Shown in pieces: positions 1-5,204 of a stretch of 11,195 bases of DNA. The stretch covers positions 6,838 through 18,032 of the forward strand of contig HF991940.1 in assembly GCA_000433135.1 (NCBI GenBank), read 5' to 3'. Every line of letters starts with the position of its first letter. The first letter of the stretch is position 1. Source of the DNA: Clostridium sp. CAG:921. Its GTDB lineage: Bacteria; Bacillota; Clostridia; TANB77; CAG-465. The notes beneath the pieces are model-generated. The model saw only the letters and a list, made by a program, of their open reading frames with translations. It made no database searches and was not told the DNA's origin. The position numbers and the translations under genes are program-made.

Positions 1-160
1 TTTTTTCAATATTATTAAGAGATATGCTACGCAAGCCTCTTTCTATGTCACTGATATATGTTCTATGTAATCCTGTTAATTCTCCTAATTTTTCTTGCGA
101 TAATTTGGATTGCAATCTGTATTTTTTGACATTTTTTCCAAATAAATTACAAATTTCCAT
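1..160 (-). CDS. XRE-family helix-turn-helix regulator, N-terminal part (runs off the window)
   Basis: This is the first 53 codons of a minus-strand gene starting with ATG at 160 and cut by the window edge. The translation begins MEICNLFGKNVKKYR and continues through a Cro/C1-type helix-turn-helix: LSQEKLGELTG, then the recognition helix region HRTYISDIERG, then SISLNNIEK. A ribosome site GAGGTG (172-167) lies six bases before the start. XRE proteins of this build are DNA-binding dimers. The RTYIS-IERG-ISL-NIEK wording is typical of small controllers next to restriction-modification genes, but also of other XRE regulators. It is divergent from the nuclease gene at 288, and the shared 127-bp gap holds a 12-bp inverted repeat, so it probably regulates itself and perhaps the nuclease cassette. 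Total length and C-terminus are unseen. Confidence 0.88.
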   Translation of the reverse strand, partial: MEICNLFGKNVKKYRLQSKLSQEKLGELTGLHRTYISDIERGLRSISLNNIEK

Positions 161-172
161 ATTTTTCACCTC

Positions 173-223
173 GTAACTTATTGTATACAAAAAGTGCAAA
201 TGTTTCTACAGACAATAAGTTAC
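173..223. promoter_or_regulatory. Perfect 12-bp inverted repeat in the divergent gap, candidate XRE operator
   Basis: GTAACTTATTGT at 173-184 and its exact reverse complement ACAATAAGTTAC at 212-223 are separated by 27 bp. A smaller perfect palindrome, TTGTATACAA, sits at 181-190 and overlaps the left arm. The left arm abuts the regulator's ribosome site and overlaps a possible minus-strand -10 (TACAAT, 185-180, weak TAGAAA -35). The right arm lies just upstream of the plus-strand promoter of the gene at 288. Binding here could therefore affect both genes. The repeat is seen directly; the operator role is inferred. Confidence 0.5.
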
Positions 224-235
224 ATTTATAATGGA

Positions 236-264
236 TTGCAGAAGGTTCAAAACAGTGTTATAAT
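236..264 (+). promoter_or_regulatory. Sigma-A promoter of the DUF5655-like nuclease gene
   Basis: TTGCAG (236-241), a 17-bp spacer, then TATAAT (259-264) preceded by TG at 256-257, giving an extended -10. Transcription would start near 271, shortly before the ribosome site AGAGG (276-280) and the ATG at 288. It lies 12 bp after the right arm of the inverted repeat. Confidence 0.7.
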
Positions 265-287
265 TATACAAGAAAAGAGGAATAGAA

Positions 288-1181
288 ATGATAATTCAAA
301 AAAATAAGATATTAAAGAAAATAGATTTTAAAAATGAAAAAGAACTACAAACTTATGTCGAAAATAGTATGAAATCAATATTAGGATATAAATTTATTGC
401 AACAGAATTTAGTGTTGATAATTGTAGGATAGATTCATTAGGATATGATGAGGAAAACAAAACTTTTATAATTGTAGAATATAAAAATATAAAAAATAAC
501 AGTCTAGTGGATCAAGGATATTCGTATTTGGCACTTATGTTAAAAAGGAAAGAAGCATTTGTTTTAAAATATAATAATGTAACAAAATCAAATTATGAAA
601 TAAAAGATATAGATTGGTCACAAGCAAGAATTGTATTTATTTCACCTTTCTTTTCAGAAAGACAAATTAATGCGACTGAATTTGAAGGCATGCCATTTGA
701 CTTAATTAAAGCAGTGAAATATGAAAATGATATAGTTGAATTTGATAAATTATCAAAGAATCCAAATTTAAAAGAGGAATTTACACCTAAAAGCAAAAAA
801 ATGCAAGAAGTTATTAAAGAAATAAAAGTATATACTGAAGAAGATCATTTAAATAAAGTATCGGGCAGAATAAAAGAATTATATGAATTATTAAAAAATG
901 AAATATTAGCTTTTGGAGATATAGATATAGAATATAAAAAATTATATATTGCTTTTAAAGGAACAACTAATATTGCTGATGTTGAATTTTATAGTTCAAA
1001 AATAAGATTATATATAAACATGAAGAAAGGTACATTAAATGATGGCTTGAATATAACAAAAGATATGTCAAAAGTTGGACATCATGCAAATGGAGATTAT
1101 GCAATAGAAATTACTTCTGAAGAAGACATAGATAATGCGATTCCTTTAATAAAGCAGTCTTTGAAAATTAATAAAAAATAA
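288..1181 (+). CDS. PD-(D/E)XK nuclease-like protein with C-terminal DUF5655-like domain
   Basis: Protein of 297 residues. The N-terminal third reads as a PD-(D/E)XK fold: E25 in a first helix (ELQTYVEN), D49 in CRIDSLG, E64-Y-K66 in IIVEYK, then Q76 in DQGYSYLAL. These fit the metal- and DNA-binding positions of that superfamily. The C-terminal part (about 195-297) resembles DUF5655, with KLYIAFKG, a strand pair around LYINMKKGTLND, then VGHHANGDYAIEITSEEDID and IPLIKQSL. Proteins of this build often carry vague or transporter names, but I see no membrane segment or signal peptide, so it should be cytoplasmic. It has its own promoter and ribosome site AGAGG seven bases before the ATG. The next gene starts 131 bp downstream. 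Nuclease activity is inferred from the motif; target and partners are unknown. Confidence 0.82.
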   Translation: MIIQKNKILKKIDFKNEKELQTYVENSMKSILGYKFIATEFSVDNCRIDSLGYDEENKTFIIVEYKNIKNNSLVDQGYSYLALMLKRKEAFVLKYNNVTKSNYEIKDIDWSQARIVFISPFFSERQINATEFEGMPFDLIKAVKYENDIVEFDKLSKNPNLKEEFTPKSKKMQEVIKEIKVYTEEDHLNKVSGRIKELYELLKNEILAFGDIDIEYKKLYIAFKGTTNIADVEFYSSKIRLYINMKKGTLNDGLNITKDMSKVGHHANGDYAIEITSEEDIDNAIPLIKQSLKINKK

Positions 1182-1226
1182 AAAGTATGTAACAAAAGAA
1201 AAAAAATAATTAATGTAATAAATTTT

Positions 1227-1254
1227 ACAAAATTATTTTGTTTTTTATTTTTTT
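1227..1254 (+). terminator. Weak terminator-like hairpin after the first nuclease gene
   Basis: ACAAAAT (1227-1233) and ATTTTGT (1235-1241) can pair, realistically as a 5-bp stem with a 5-base loop. Flanking AATAAA/TTTATT adds further pairing, and a T-rich run follows. The stem is almost all A-T, so termination would be partial. The rest of this 131-bp gap is AT-rich; a possible promoter for the helicase gene (TCGACA 1264-1269, TATTGT 1286-1291) is too weak to list alone. Confidence 0.25.
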
Positions 1255-1312
1255 ATACAAATTTCGACAAATTTTTTGAAAAAAATATTGTAAAATGTGA
1301 ATGGAGGTAAAA

Positions 1313-2812
1313 ATGAAATCAATTAATCTTAAATCACTAGTAAATATATACTTAGCAAATAATAGAGAAATCCCTAAAGAATATCAACAATTTATAGGAG
1401 ATGACTATAGTTTATCAATAAAGAAGAATGAAATAGAACCGCTTGTGCAACTTGTAGAAAATATAGAAAAAATTGATATTCAAGGAAATATGAATAAATA
1501 TAATCATTTTTATATAGGTTATCAAATTCCTCAAATAGGTAAAGAATTTGATTTGTTAAGATTAGATGAGCAGAATATATTAAATATTGAGTATAAAAGA
1601 GAAATAAATGATTTAGAAAAAATAAAAAAACAATTAATAAGAAATAGGTACTATCTAAGTTTTTTAAATAGAAACAGCATCTTAATAGGATATATACAAG
1701 ATATAGATAAATTATATTTGTTAAAGAATGAAGATTTAGAAGAAATATCTTATATAAAGCTATTAGAAATTTTAAATAATAACCTAACTTGCCAGGATAT
1801 AAATCTTAACAATGTTTTTAAAGCTTCAAATTATTTAATTTCGCCATTTAACAAAACTAATGAATTTATGAATAACCAGTATTTTTTGACAAAGCAACAA
1901 GAAGAAATAAAAAACAAAATAATTGAAGATATGCAATCAGGAGAAAAAAATTTTTTGATTCAAGGAGATGCTGGTACAGGTAAGACTTTATTAATATATG
2001 ATTTAGCTAAGCAATTGTATAAAAATAATAAGAAAGTGGCTATTATACATTGTGGACTACTTAATCAAGGACATGGAGAACTGATTTCTAAGTATAATTG
2101 GAATATATATTCCATAAGAGAGTACTTTATTGTAACAAATAATAATTTTGATGTAGTATTTATTGATGAAATACAAAGAATAAATGTAAATCAATTTGAA
2201 CAAATAATGAATTACAGTAAAAAAAATAATAGTATAATAATTTGTAGTGGAGATAAAAAACAAATTTTAAAGGCTTCAGAGGGAGGAATATTAGAAAAAT
2301 TAGAAAAACAAACTTTAAATAAATACACATTATCAAAAAAAATACGAACTAATAAGGAATTAGCTAATTTTATAAAGGTAATTTTAGATTTAAACAAAAA
2401 GCAGGAACTTTGTATTAATACAGATAATATAGATATAATTTATTTTAACAACTATATAGAAGCTAATAGATATATTTCATCAAAAAAAGATTACAGTTTT
2501 ATTTCATATACTCCTACTTTATTTCGTGAAAATGGGTTAGTTGGATTTGAAATAACATGTGATAATGAAAATACAGTTGGAAATTCTCATAAAGTAATTG
2601 GACAAGAATTTGAAAATGTAGGAGTAATTATAGATAAGCATTTTTATTATGATGAAAATAATAAATTAAGGGCTATGCAAATGTATAATAATGTGTATTC
2701 ACCCAAAAATATGTTATATCAAGCTTTAACTAGAGTAATTGAAACATTAGAAATAATTGTTGTAGAAAATATAGAAATATTTAATATTTTAATAGAACAA
2801 TTTAAGAATTAA
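1313..2812 (+). CDS. PD-(D/E)XK/NERD-like nuclease fused to DUF2075-type SF1 helicase
   Basis: Protein of 499 residues from the ATG at 1313. GGAGG (1303-1307) lies five bases upstream; an in-frame ATG at 1301 abuts and precedes it and is not used here. The N-terminal domain has the nuclease pattern D80 in GKEFDLLRL and E93-Y-K95 in LNIEYKR, followed by KKQLIRNRYYLSFL. The rest is a superfamily 1 helicase: Walker A GDAGTGKT (218-225), Walker B with D285-E286 in FIDEIQR, motif III SGDKKQI (from 312), motif V GQEFENVG (from 430) and motif VI ALTRV with R474. This is the DUF2075-type domain, so ATP-driven movement on nucleic acid coupled to cutting is expected. No membrane segment is seen. The HNH gene follows 26 bp later, probably in one operon. 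Single-chain nuclease-helicases such as Nhi act in phage defence; relationship to Nhi is not shown. Confidence 0.85.
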   Translation: MKSINLKSLVNIYLANNREIPKEYQQFIGDDYSLSIKKNEIEPLVQLVENIEKIDIQGNMNKYNHFYIGYQIPQIGKEFDLLRLDEQNILNIEYKREINDLEKIKKQLIRNRYYLSFLNRNSILIGYIQDIDKLYLLKNEDLEEISYIKLLEILNNNLTCQDINLNNVFKASNYLISPFNKTNEFMNNQYFLTKQQEEIKNKIIEDMQSGEKNFLIQGDAGTGKTLLIYDLAKQLYKNNKKVAIIHCGLLNQGHGELISKYNWNIYSIREYFIVTNNNFDVVFIDEIQRINVNQFEQIMNYSKKNNSIIICSGDKKQILKASEGGILEKLEKQTLNKYTLSKKIRTNKELANFIKVILDLNKKQELCINTDNIDIIYFNNYIEANRYISSKKDYSFISYTPTLFRENGLVGFEITCDNENTVGNSHKVIGQEFENVGVIIDKHFYYDENNKLRAMQMYNNVYSPKNMLYQALTRVIETLEIIVVENIEIFNILIEQFKN

Positions 2813-2838
2813 AATATAATTGTGGGAGTTAATAAAAA

Positions 2839-3696
2839 ATGGAAAACGGAAGAAATTATGCAAGAGAAAAAAGAAAATTGAATGATAGATGCAATATTTG
2901 CGGTCAAGTATCTAATTTAACATGGGATCATGTTCCACCTAAATTTTGCTTTAATAACGGGAAAATAAAATATAATTCTATATTAGAAATGAATAAAAAA
3001 GAAATAAAAAGTCAAATTTCACAAAATGGTTTGAAATATAGATCTATTTGCTCCAGATGCAATAATGATTTACTTGGGAGTGATTATGATAAAGAATATA
3101 AAAAGTTAGTAGATATATTATATAAATTATATATTACACCAGGAGAAATAGCGCAATATGTTGAAATACAAGGAATAAACGTAAATAAAATTTCAAGAGC
3201 AGTTATAGGACATTTATTAGCTGCAAGAAATGAATATTTTGACGGAAAAACAGAAGATAAATTAAGAAAATATTTTTTAAATACAAATCAAAAACCACCA
3301 AAAGAGTTTAAGTTATTATATTATGTATATATCTATAACACAATAATGATAATTAGAGATGTTGTACCAAAAAAGTTTGGAAAGATAGAATATGCAATTC
3401 CAGAAGGATTAATAAGTTGTATGAATTCTTTTCCTATGGCTTTTATTCTTACTCATAATTGTGATAATGATGTTCAATTATACGATATGTTCGAGCTATG
3501 TTCAGAGAATATTGAAGAAGTAGTAAACTTAAGAATAGATTTATTATCATATATGTACCCTAATAAGAAAAAATTAAGAGATCCTTATTGGCCATGTAAC
3601 GTTTCTGATGAGGAAACAGGTACATCAATGATGCTAATTAGTGATAACTCAAATAGTTCTGTATTTTCACAAATAAGAGAGTTAAAAAGGAAATAG
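2839..3696 (+). CDS. HNH-type endonuclease-like protein
   Basis: Protein of 285 residues. The N-terminal 85 residues hold a zinc-bound HNH-like arrangement: C18-x2-C21 in RCNICG, D30-H31-V-P-P-K35 in the first conserved block, and C71-x2-C74 followed by N75-N76 in CSRCNND. The two CxxC pairs would bind structural zinc; H31 with an asparagine would form the metal-dependent cleavage site of the beta-beta-alpha fold. The remaining 200 residues are a mixed domain I do not recognise, probably for target recognition or partner binding. The gene lies 26 bp after the helicase gene, with GGGAG (2824-2828) ten bases before the ATG, so the two are probably cotranscribed. The stop codon is inside the first arm of a terminator hairpin. 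The HNH call is fairly firm; the biological role is not known. Confidence 0.8.
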   Translation: MENGRNYAREKRKLNDRCNICGQVSNLTWDHVPPKFCFNNGKIKYNSILEMNKKEIKSQISQNGLKYRSICSRCNNDLLGSDYDKEYKKLVDILYKLYITPGEIAQYVEIQGINVNKISRAVIGHLLAARNEYFDGKTEDKLRKYFLNTNQKPPKEFKLLYYVYIYNTIMIIRDVVPKKFGKIEYAIPEGLISCMNSFPMAFILTHNCDNDVQLYDMFELCSENIEEVVNLRIDLLSYMYPNKKKLRDPYWPCNVSDEETGTSMMLISDNSNSSVFSQIRELKRK

Positions 3697-3715
3697 ATTT
3701 TTTCTATTTCCTTTT
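3684..3715. terminator. Bidirectional intrinsic terminator between convergent genes
   Basis: AAAAGGAAATAG (3685-3696) pairs perfectly with CTATTTCCTTTT (3704-3715) around a 7-base loop. The GGAAATAG/CTATTTCC core is followed by T runs on both strands, so it can end transcription of the HNH gene (plus) and of the small gene at 3721-4011 (minus). The TAG of the HNH gene is part of the left arm. Confidence 0.82.
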
Positions 3716-3720
3716 ATGTA

Positions 3721-4011
3721 TTAATCAAAACATCCCATAACTAACTGACTTCCATCTACAAATCCATTTCTATAATATTTTTCATTCCAGTAGCAAAGAT
3801 AGTCCATAAAATTTTTATCGAGTTGATCTAATTGTTTCTGAACATATTTCTTATTTTGTTTGGGTACATTATTCAAAATCTTTCCAGCCAATTCATCAAA
3901 ATAAATACAATATTTTTTATCTTTGGGAGTCATATTACAAAATGCAGTTTCCTCTCTAAATTCTAACCATTCCTTTATAATATCATCATTAACTTCTCTA
4001 AAATTATTCAT
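3721..4011 (-). CDS. Small hypothetical protein, probably helical
   Basis: Minus-strand gene of 96 codons, ATG at 4011. A good ribosome site GGAGG (4023-4019) lies seven bases upstream, which makes a real gene likely. The protein is rich in charged and aromatic residues (DIIKEWLEFREETAF, YFDELAGKIL, KKYVQKQLDQLDKNFMDYL) and ends NGFVDGSQLVMGCFD. It has no signal peptide, membrane segment or known catalytic motif. The length and the closing G-F-x-D-G pattern recall small uncharacterised helical proteins of Clostridia (DUF6809-like), but I cannot confirm that. It converges on the HNH gene and shares its terminator. The upstream region holds only a weak candidate promoter (TTGTCG 4088-4083, 15-bp spacer, TATACA 4067-4062). 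Function unknown; it could belong to the island or be a passenger. Confidence 0.65.
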   Translation of the reverse strand: MNNFREVNDDIIKEWLEFREETAFCNMTPKDKKYCIYFDELAGKILNNVPKQNKKYVQKQLDQLDKNFMDYLCYWNEKYYRNGFVDGSQLVMGCFD

Positions 4012-4039
4012 AAATAAACCTCCAAATTATATAAAATTC

Positions 4040-4155
4040 AAAAATGTCCCCAATTTGCAAATGTATATTTGAACATCTTGTGCGACAAGACTTTCAAAAT
4101 CTTAGGGACAGAAAGGGGACAAAAGCCCTTAAAAATGTCCTAAAATCGCACAAGA
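4040..4155. repeat. Repeat-dense gap: bulged 14-bp inverted repeat and TGTCCC-like motifs
   Basis: TCTTGTGCGA (4076-4085) and its exact complement TCGCACAAGA (4146-4155) form an inverted repeat. Allowing one bulged base, the pairing extends to GAAC at 4071-4074 and GTTC at 4156-4159. The left arm also makes its own small hairpin (CTTGT-GCG-ACAAG, 4077-4089). Around and between the arms are AAAAATGTCC twice (4040-4049, 4131-4140) and TGTCCC-like heptamers in both orientations (4045-4051, 4105-4110, 4115-4121, 4135-4140). No coding region is seen. Possible roles are integrase arm sites at an island end, a structured leader of the minus-strand gene, or a small RNA. Confidence 0.55.
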
Positions 4156-4188
4156 GTTCAGTAAAAGAAAAGTGCTATAAACACTTAT

Positions 4189-4218
4189 ATTTCAATAAAA
4201 ACTAAACATTTCAATAAA
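4189..4218. repeat. Two direct copies of ATTTCAATAAA
   Basis: The 11-mer occurs at 4189-4199 and 4208-4218, a 19-bp period. A short imperfect hairpin AAGTG...CACTT (4170-4186) precedes it. In DNA this AT-rich the repeat alone is weak evidence, but it lies between the inverted repeat and the tRNA-like fragment and could be an integrase binding array. Confidence 0.35.
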
Positions 4219-4241
4219 CTTCAAAAATGGCTAATTGAATT

Positions 4242-4257
4242 CTCATAACCCGAAGGT
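4242..4257 (+). other. 16-base match to the initiator tRNA anticodon region, candidate att remnant
   Basis: CTCATAACCCGAAGGT equals the anticodon loop (CTCATAA, anticodon CAT), 3' anticodon stem (CCCGA) and start of the variable region of bacterial initiator tRNA-fMet. The 5' stem (GGG) is missing and the T-arm does not follow, so this is not a tRNA gene. Such fragments are left when tyrosine-recombinase elements insert in tRNA genes. The tRNA comparison is from known fMet sequence; the att reading is inference. The rest of this gap to 4314 shows nothing else. Confidence 0.5.
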
Positions 4258-4314
4258 TGATGACGTATAATTAAATACTATTAAGTTCATAAATTAGAAC
4301 ATTATAGAATGTAT

Positions 4315-4343
4315 TTGATTTTATAAAATACTTGTAGTATAAT
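4315..4343 (+). promoter_or_regulatory. Sigma-A promoter of the membrane-anchored protein gene
   Basis: TTGATT (4315-4320), exactly 17 bp, then TATAAT (4338-4343). The AGGAGG ribosome site follows at 4360-4365, before the ATG at 4370. Confidence 0.7.
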
Positions 4344-4369
4344 TTTTATATGTTATATTAGGAGGAAGT

Positions 4370-5059
4370 ATGAAAAAATTAAATGTATTTGTTTTAATAT
4401 TAAGTGTATTAGTTGCAGTAGCTATAATTGTAGTTGTGGTTACATTTGCACTTGACACAACTGGAAAAGTAAATCAAGGAAACTTTAGAATAAACGATGC
4501 AGTATTAACTTCAATGCTATCAGTTACTGAAACTAATAGCAAGGGTGATGAACCAACTGAAATAGCTGATATGTTGTTTAGTGTGTCGCAAACAAATAGA
4601 CTATCATTGTTGATTTCAAAAACTCAGGAGATAAGTGGCATGTATGTTGATAACATAAAATATACTTTGCCATCAAAGGTTGGAACGTTATATATAGCAC
4701 CTGTAGGAATAGACAAAGGAACTGAAATATCTCAAGCAACTAAAGTTGAAATTCAACCTGAGCAAAAGGATGATCAATATTATTTAGAAATAAATTTCAA
4801 CAATGAAAGTGTATTAAATGATGCAAAAGTGCCAAGCGATACAAAAATATTAAAATATGATGGTACAATGCTAAGTTTGTTAAATTTAAAAACTGAAGAT
4901 TTAACATTTAATGTATCATTTAATTTAAACATAGTTGATATTACTGGAAAAATTGTAACTTGTAAAATTGAATTAAAATTACCAAATGAAAAGCTAGAAG
5001 AAGGAACATCCATAGTAAGACAAGATGTATCAAATTATGTCTTTAGCAGAAAAAAATAA
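4370..5059 (+). CDS. Membrane-anchored or secreted protein of unknown function
   Basis: Protein of 229 residues. It starts MKKLN followed by one hydrophobic segment (about residues 6-28, rich in V, I, L and A), read as an uncleaved membrane anchor or signal peptide. I see no lipobox cysteine and no clear cleavage site. The remainder (30-229) is polar, with alternating beta-type stretches such as YYLEINFN, LTFNVSFNLNIVD and KIVTCKIELKLPNEK, and would lie outside the membrane. There is no enzyme motif that I recognise. It has its own promoter and an AGGAGG ribosome site. It sits between the repeat-dense island edge and the SRP RNA gene, with no obvious terminator behind it, so transcripts may run into the RNA gene. 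I cannot say whether it is core or acquired. Confidence 0.75.
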   Translation: MKKLNVFVLILSVLVAVAIIVVVVTFALDTTGKVNQGNFRINDAVLTSMLSVTETNSKGDEPTEIADMLFSVSQTNRLSLLISKTQEISGMYVDNIKYTLPSKVGTLYIAPVGIDKGTEISQATKVEIQPEQKDDQYYLEINFNNESVLNDAKVPSDTKILKYDGTMLSLLNLKTEDLTFNVSFNLNIVDITGKIVTCKIELKLPNEKLEEGTSIVRQDVSNYVFSRKK

Positions 5060-5066
5060 AAAACTC

Positions 5067-5095
5067 TTGCTTTTGAAAATCTTTTGTTGTATAAT
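5067..5095 (+). promoter_or_regulatory. Promoter of the SRP RNA gene
   Basis: TTGCTT (5067-5072), 17 bp, TATAAT (5090-5095). The predicted start, about seven bases later, coincides with the 5' end of the folded SRP RNA near 5102. Confidence 0.8.
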
Positions 5096-5101
5096 AATTA
5101 T

Positions 5102-5188
5102 GCATCAGACAATAGAGCACTGTGAACCTTGTCAGATCCGGAAGGAAGCAGCAATAAGCAGGATACTCTATGTGTTTGATGTTTTTTT
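5102..5188 (+). ncRNA. ffs: Signal recognition particle RNA, small bacterial (4.5S-like) type
   Basis: The domain IV core is unmistakable: GTCAGATCCGGAAGGAAGCA (5131-5150), with a GGAA tetraloop at 5140-5143 flanked by the conserved symmetric and asymmetric loops that bind Ffh. The ends pair as CATCAGACA (5103-5111) with TGTTTGATG (5173-5181), one G-U wobble, followed by seven T residues (5182-5188) that act as terminator. At about 80 nt there is no Alu domain, unlike the long Bacillus form. Placement directly ahead of dnaX is the usual Firmicutes order. The RNA with Ffh targets nascent membrane proteins to FtsY and the translocon. Confidence 0.95.
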
Positions 5189-5204
5189 ATAGGGAGGAAA
5201 ATGT

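Noticed and set aside
4026..4031. TATAAT on the minus strand just ahead of the small gene at 3721-4011.
   Set aside because: It lies two bases from the ribosome site, so a transcript from it would start at or after that site and lose it.
4040..4218. A CRISPR array in the repeat-rich gap.
   Set aside because: The repeats are short (10-11 bp), irregularly spaced and only two copies each; no regular repeat-spacer pattern exists.
4242..4257. A functional tRNA gene at the CAT anticodon-like sequence.
   Set aside because: The 5' anticodon stem, D arm, T arm and acceptor stem are all missing.
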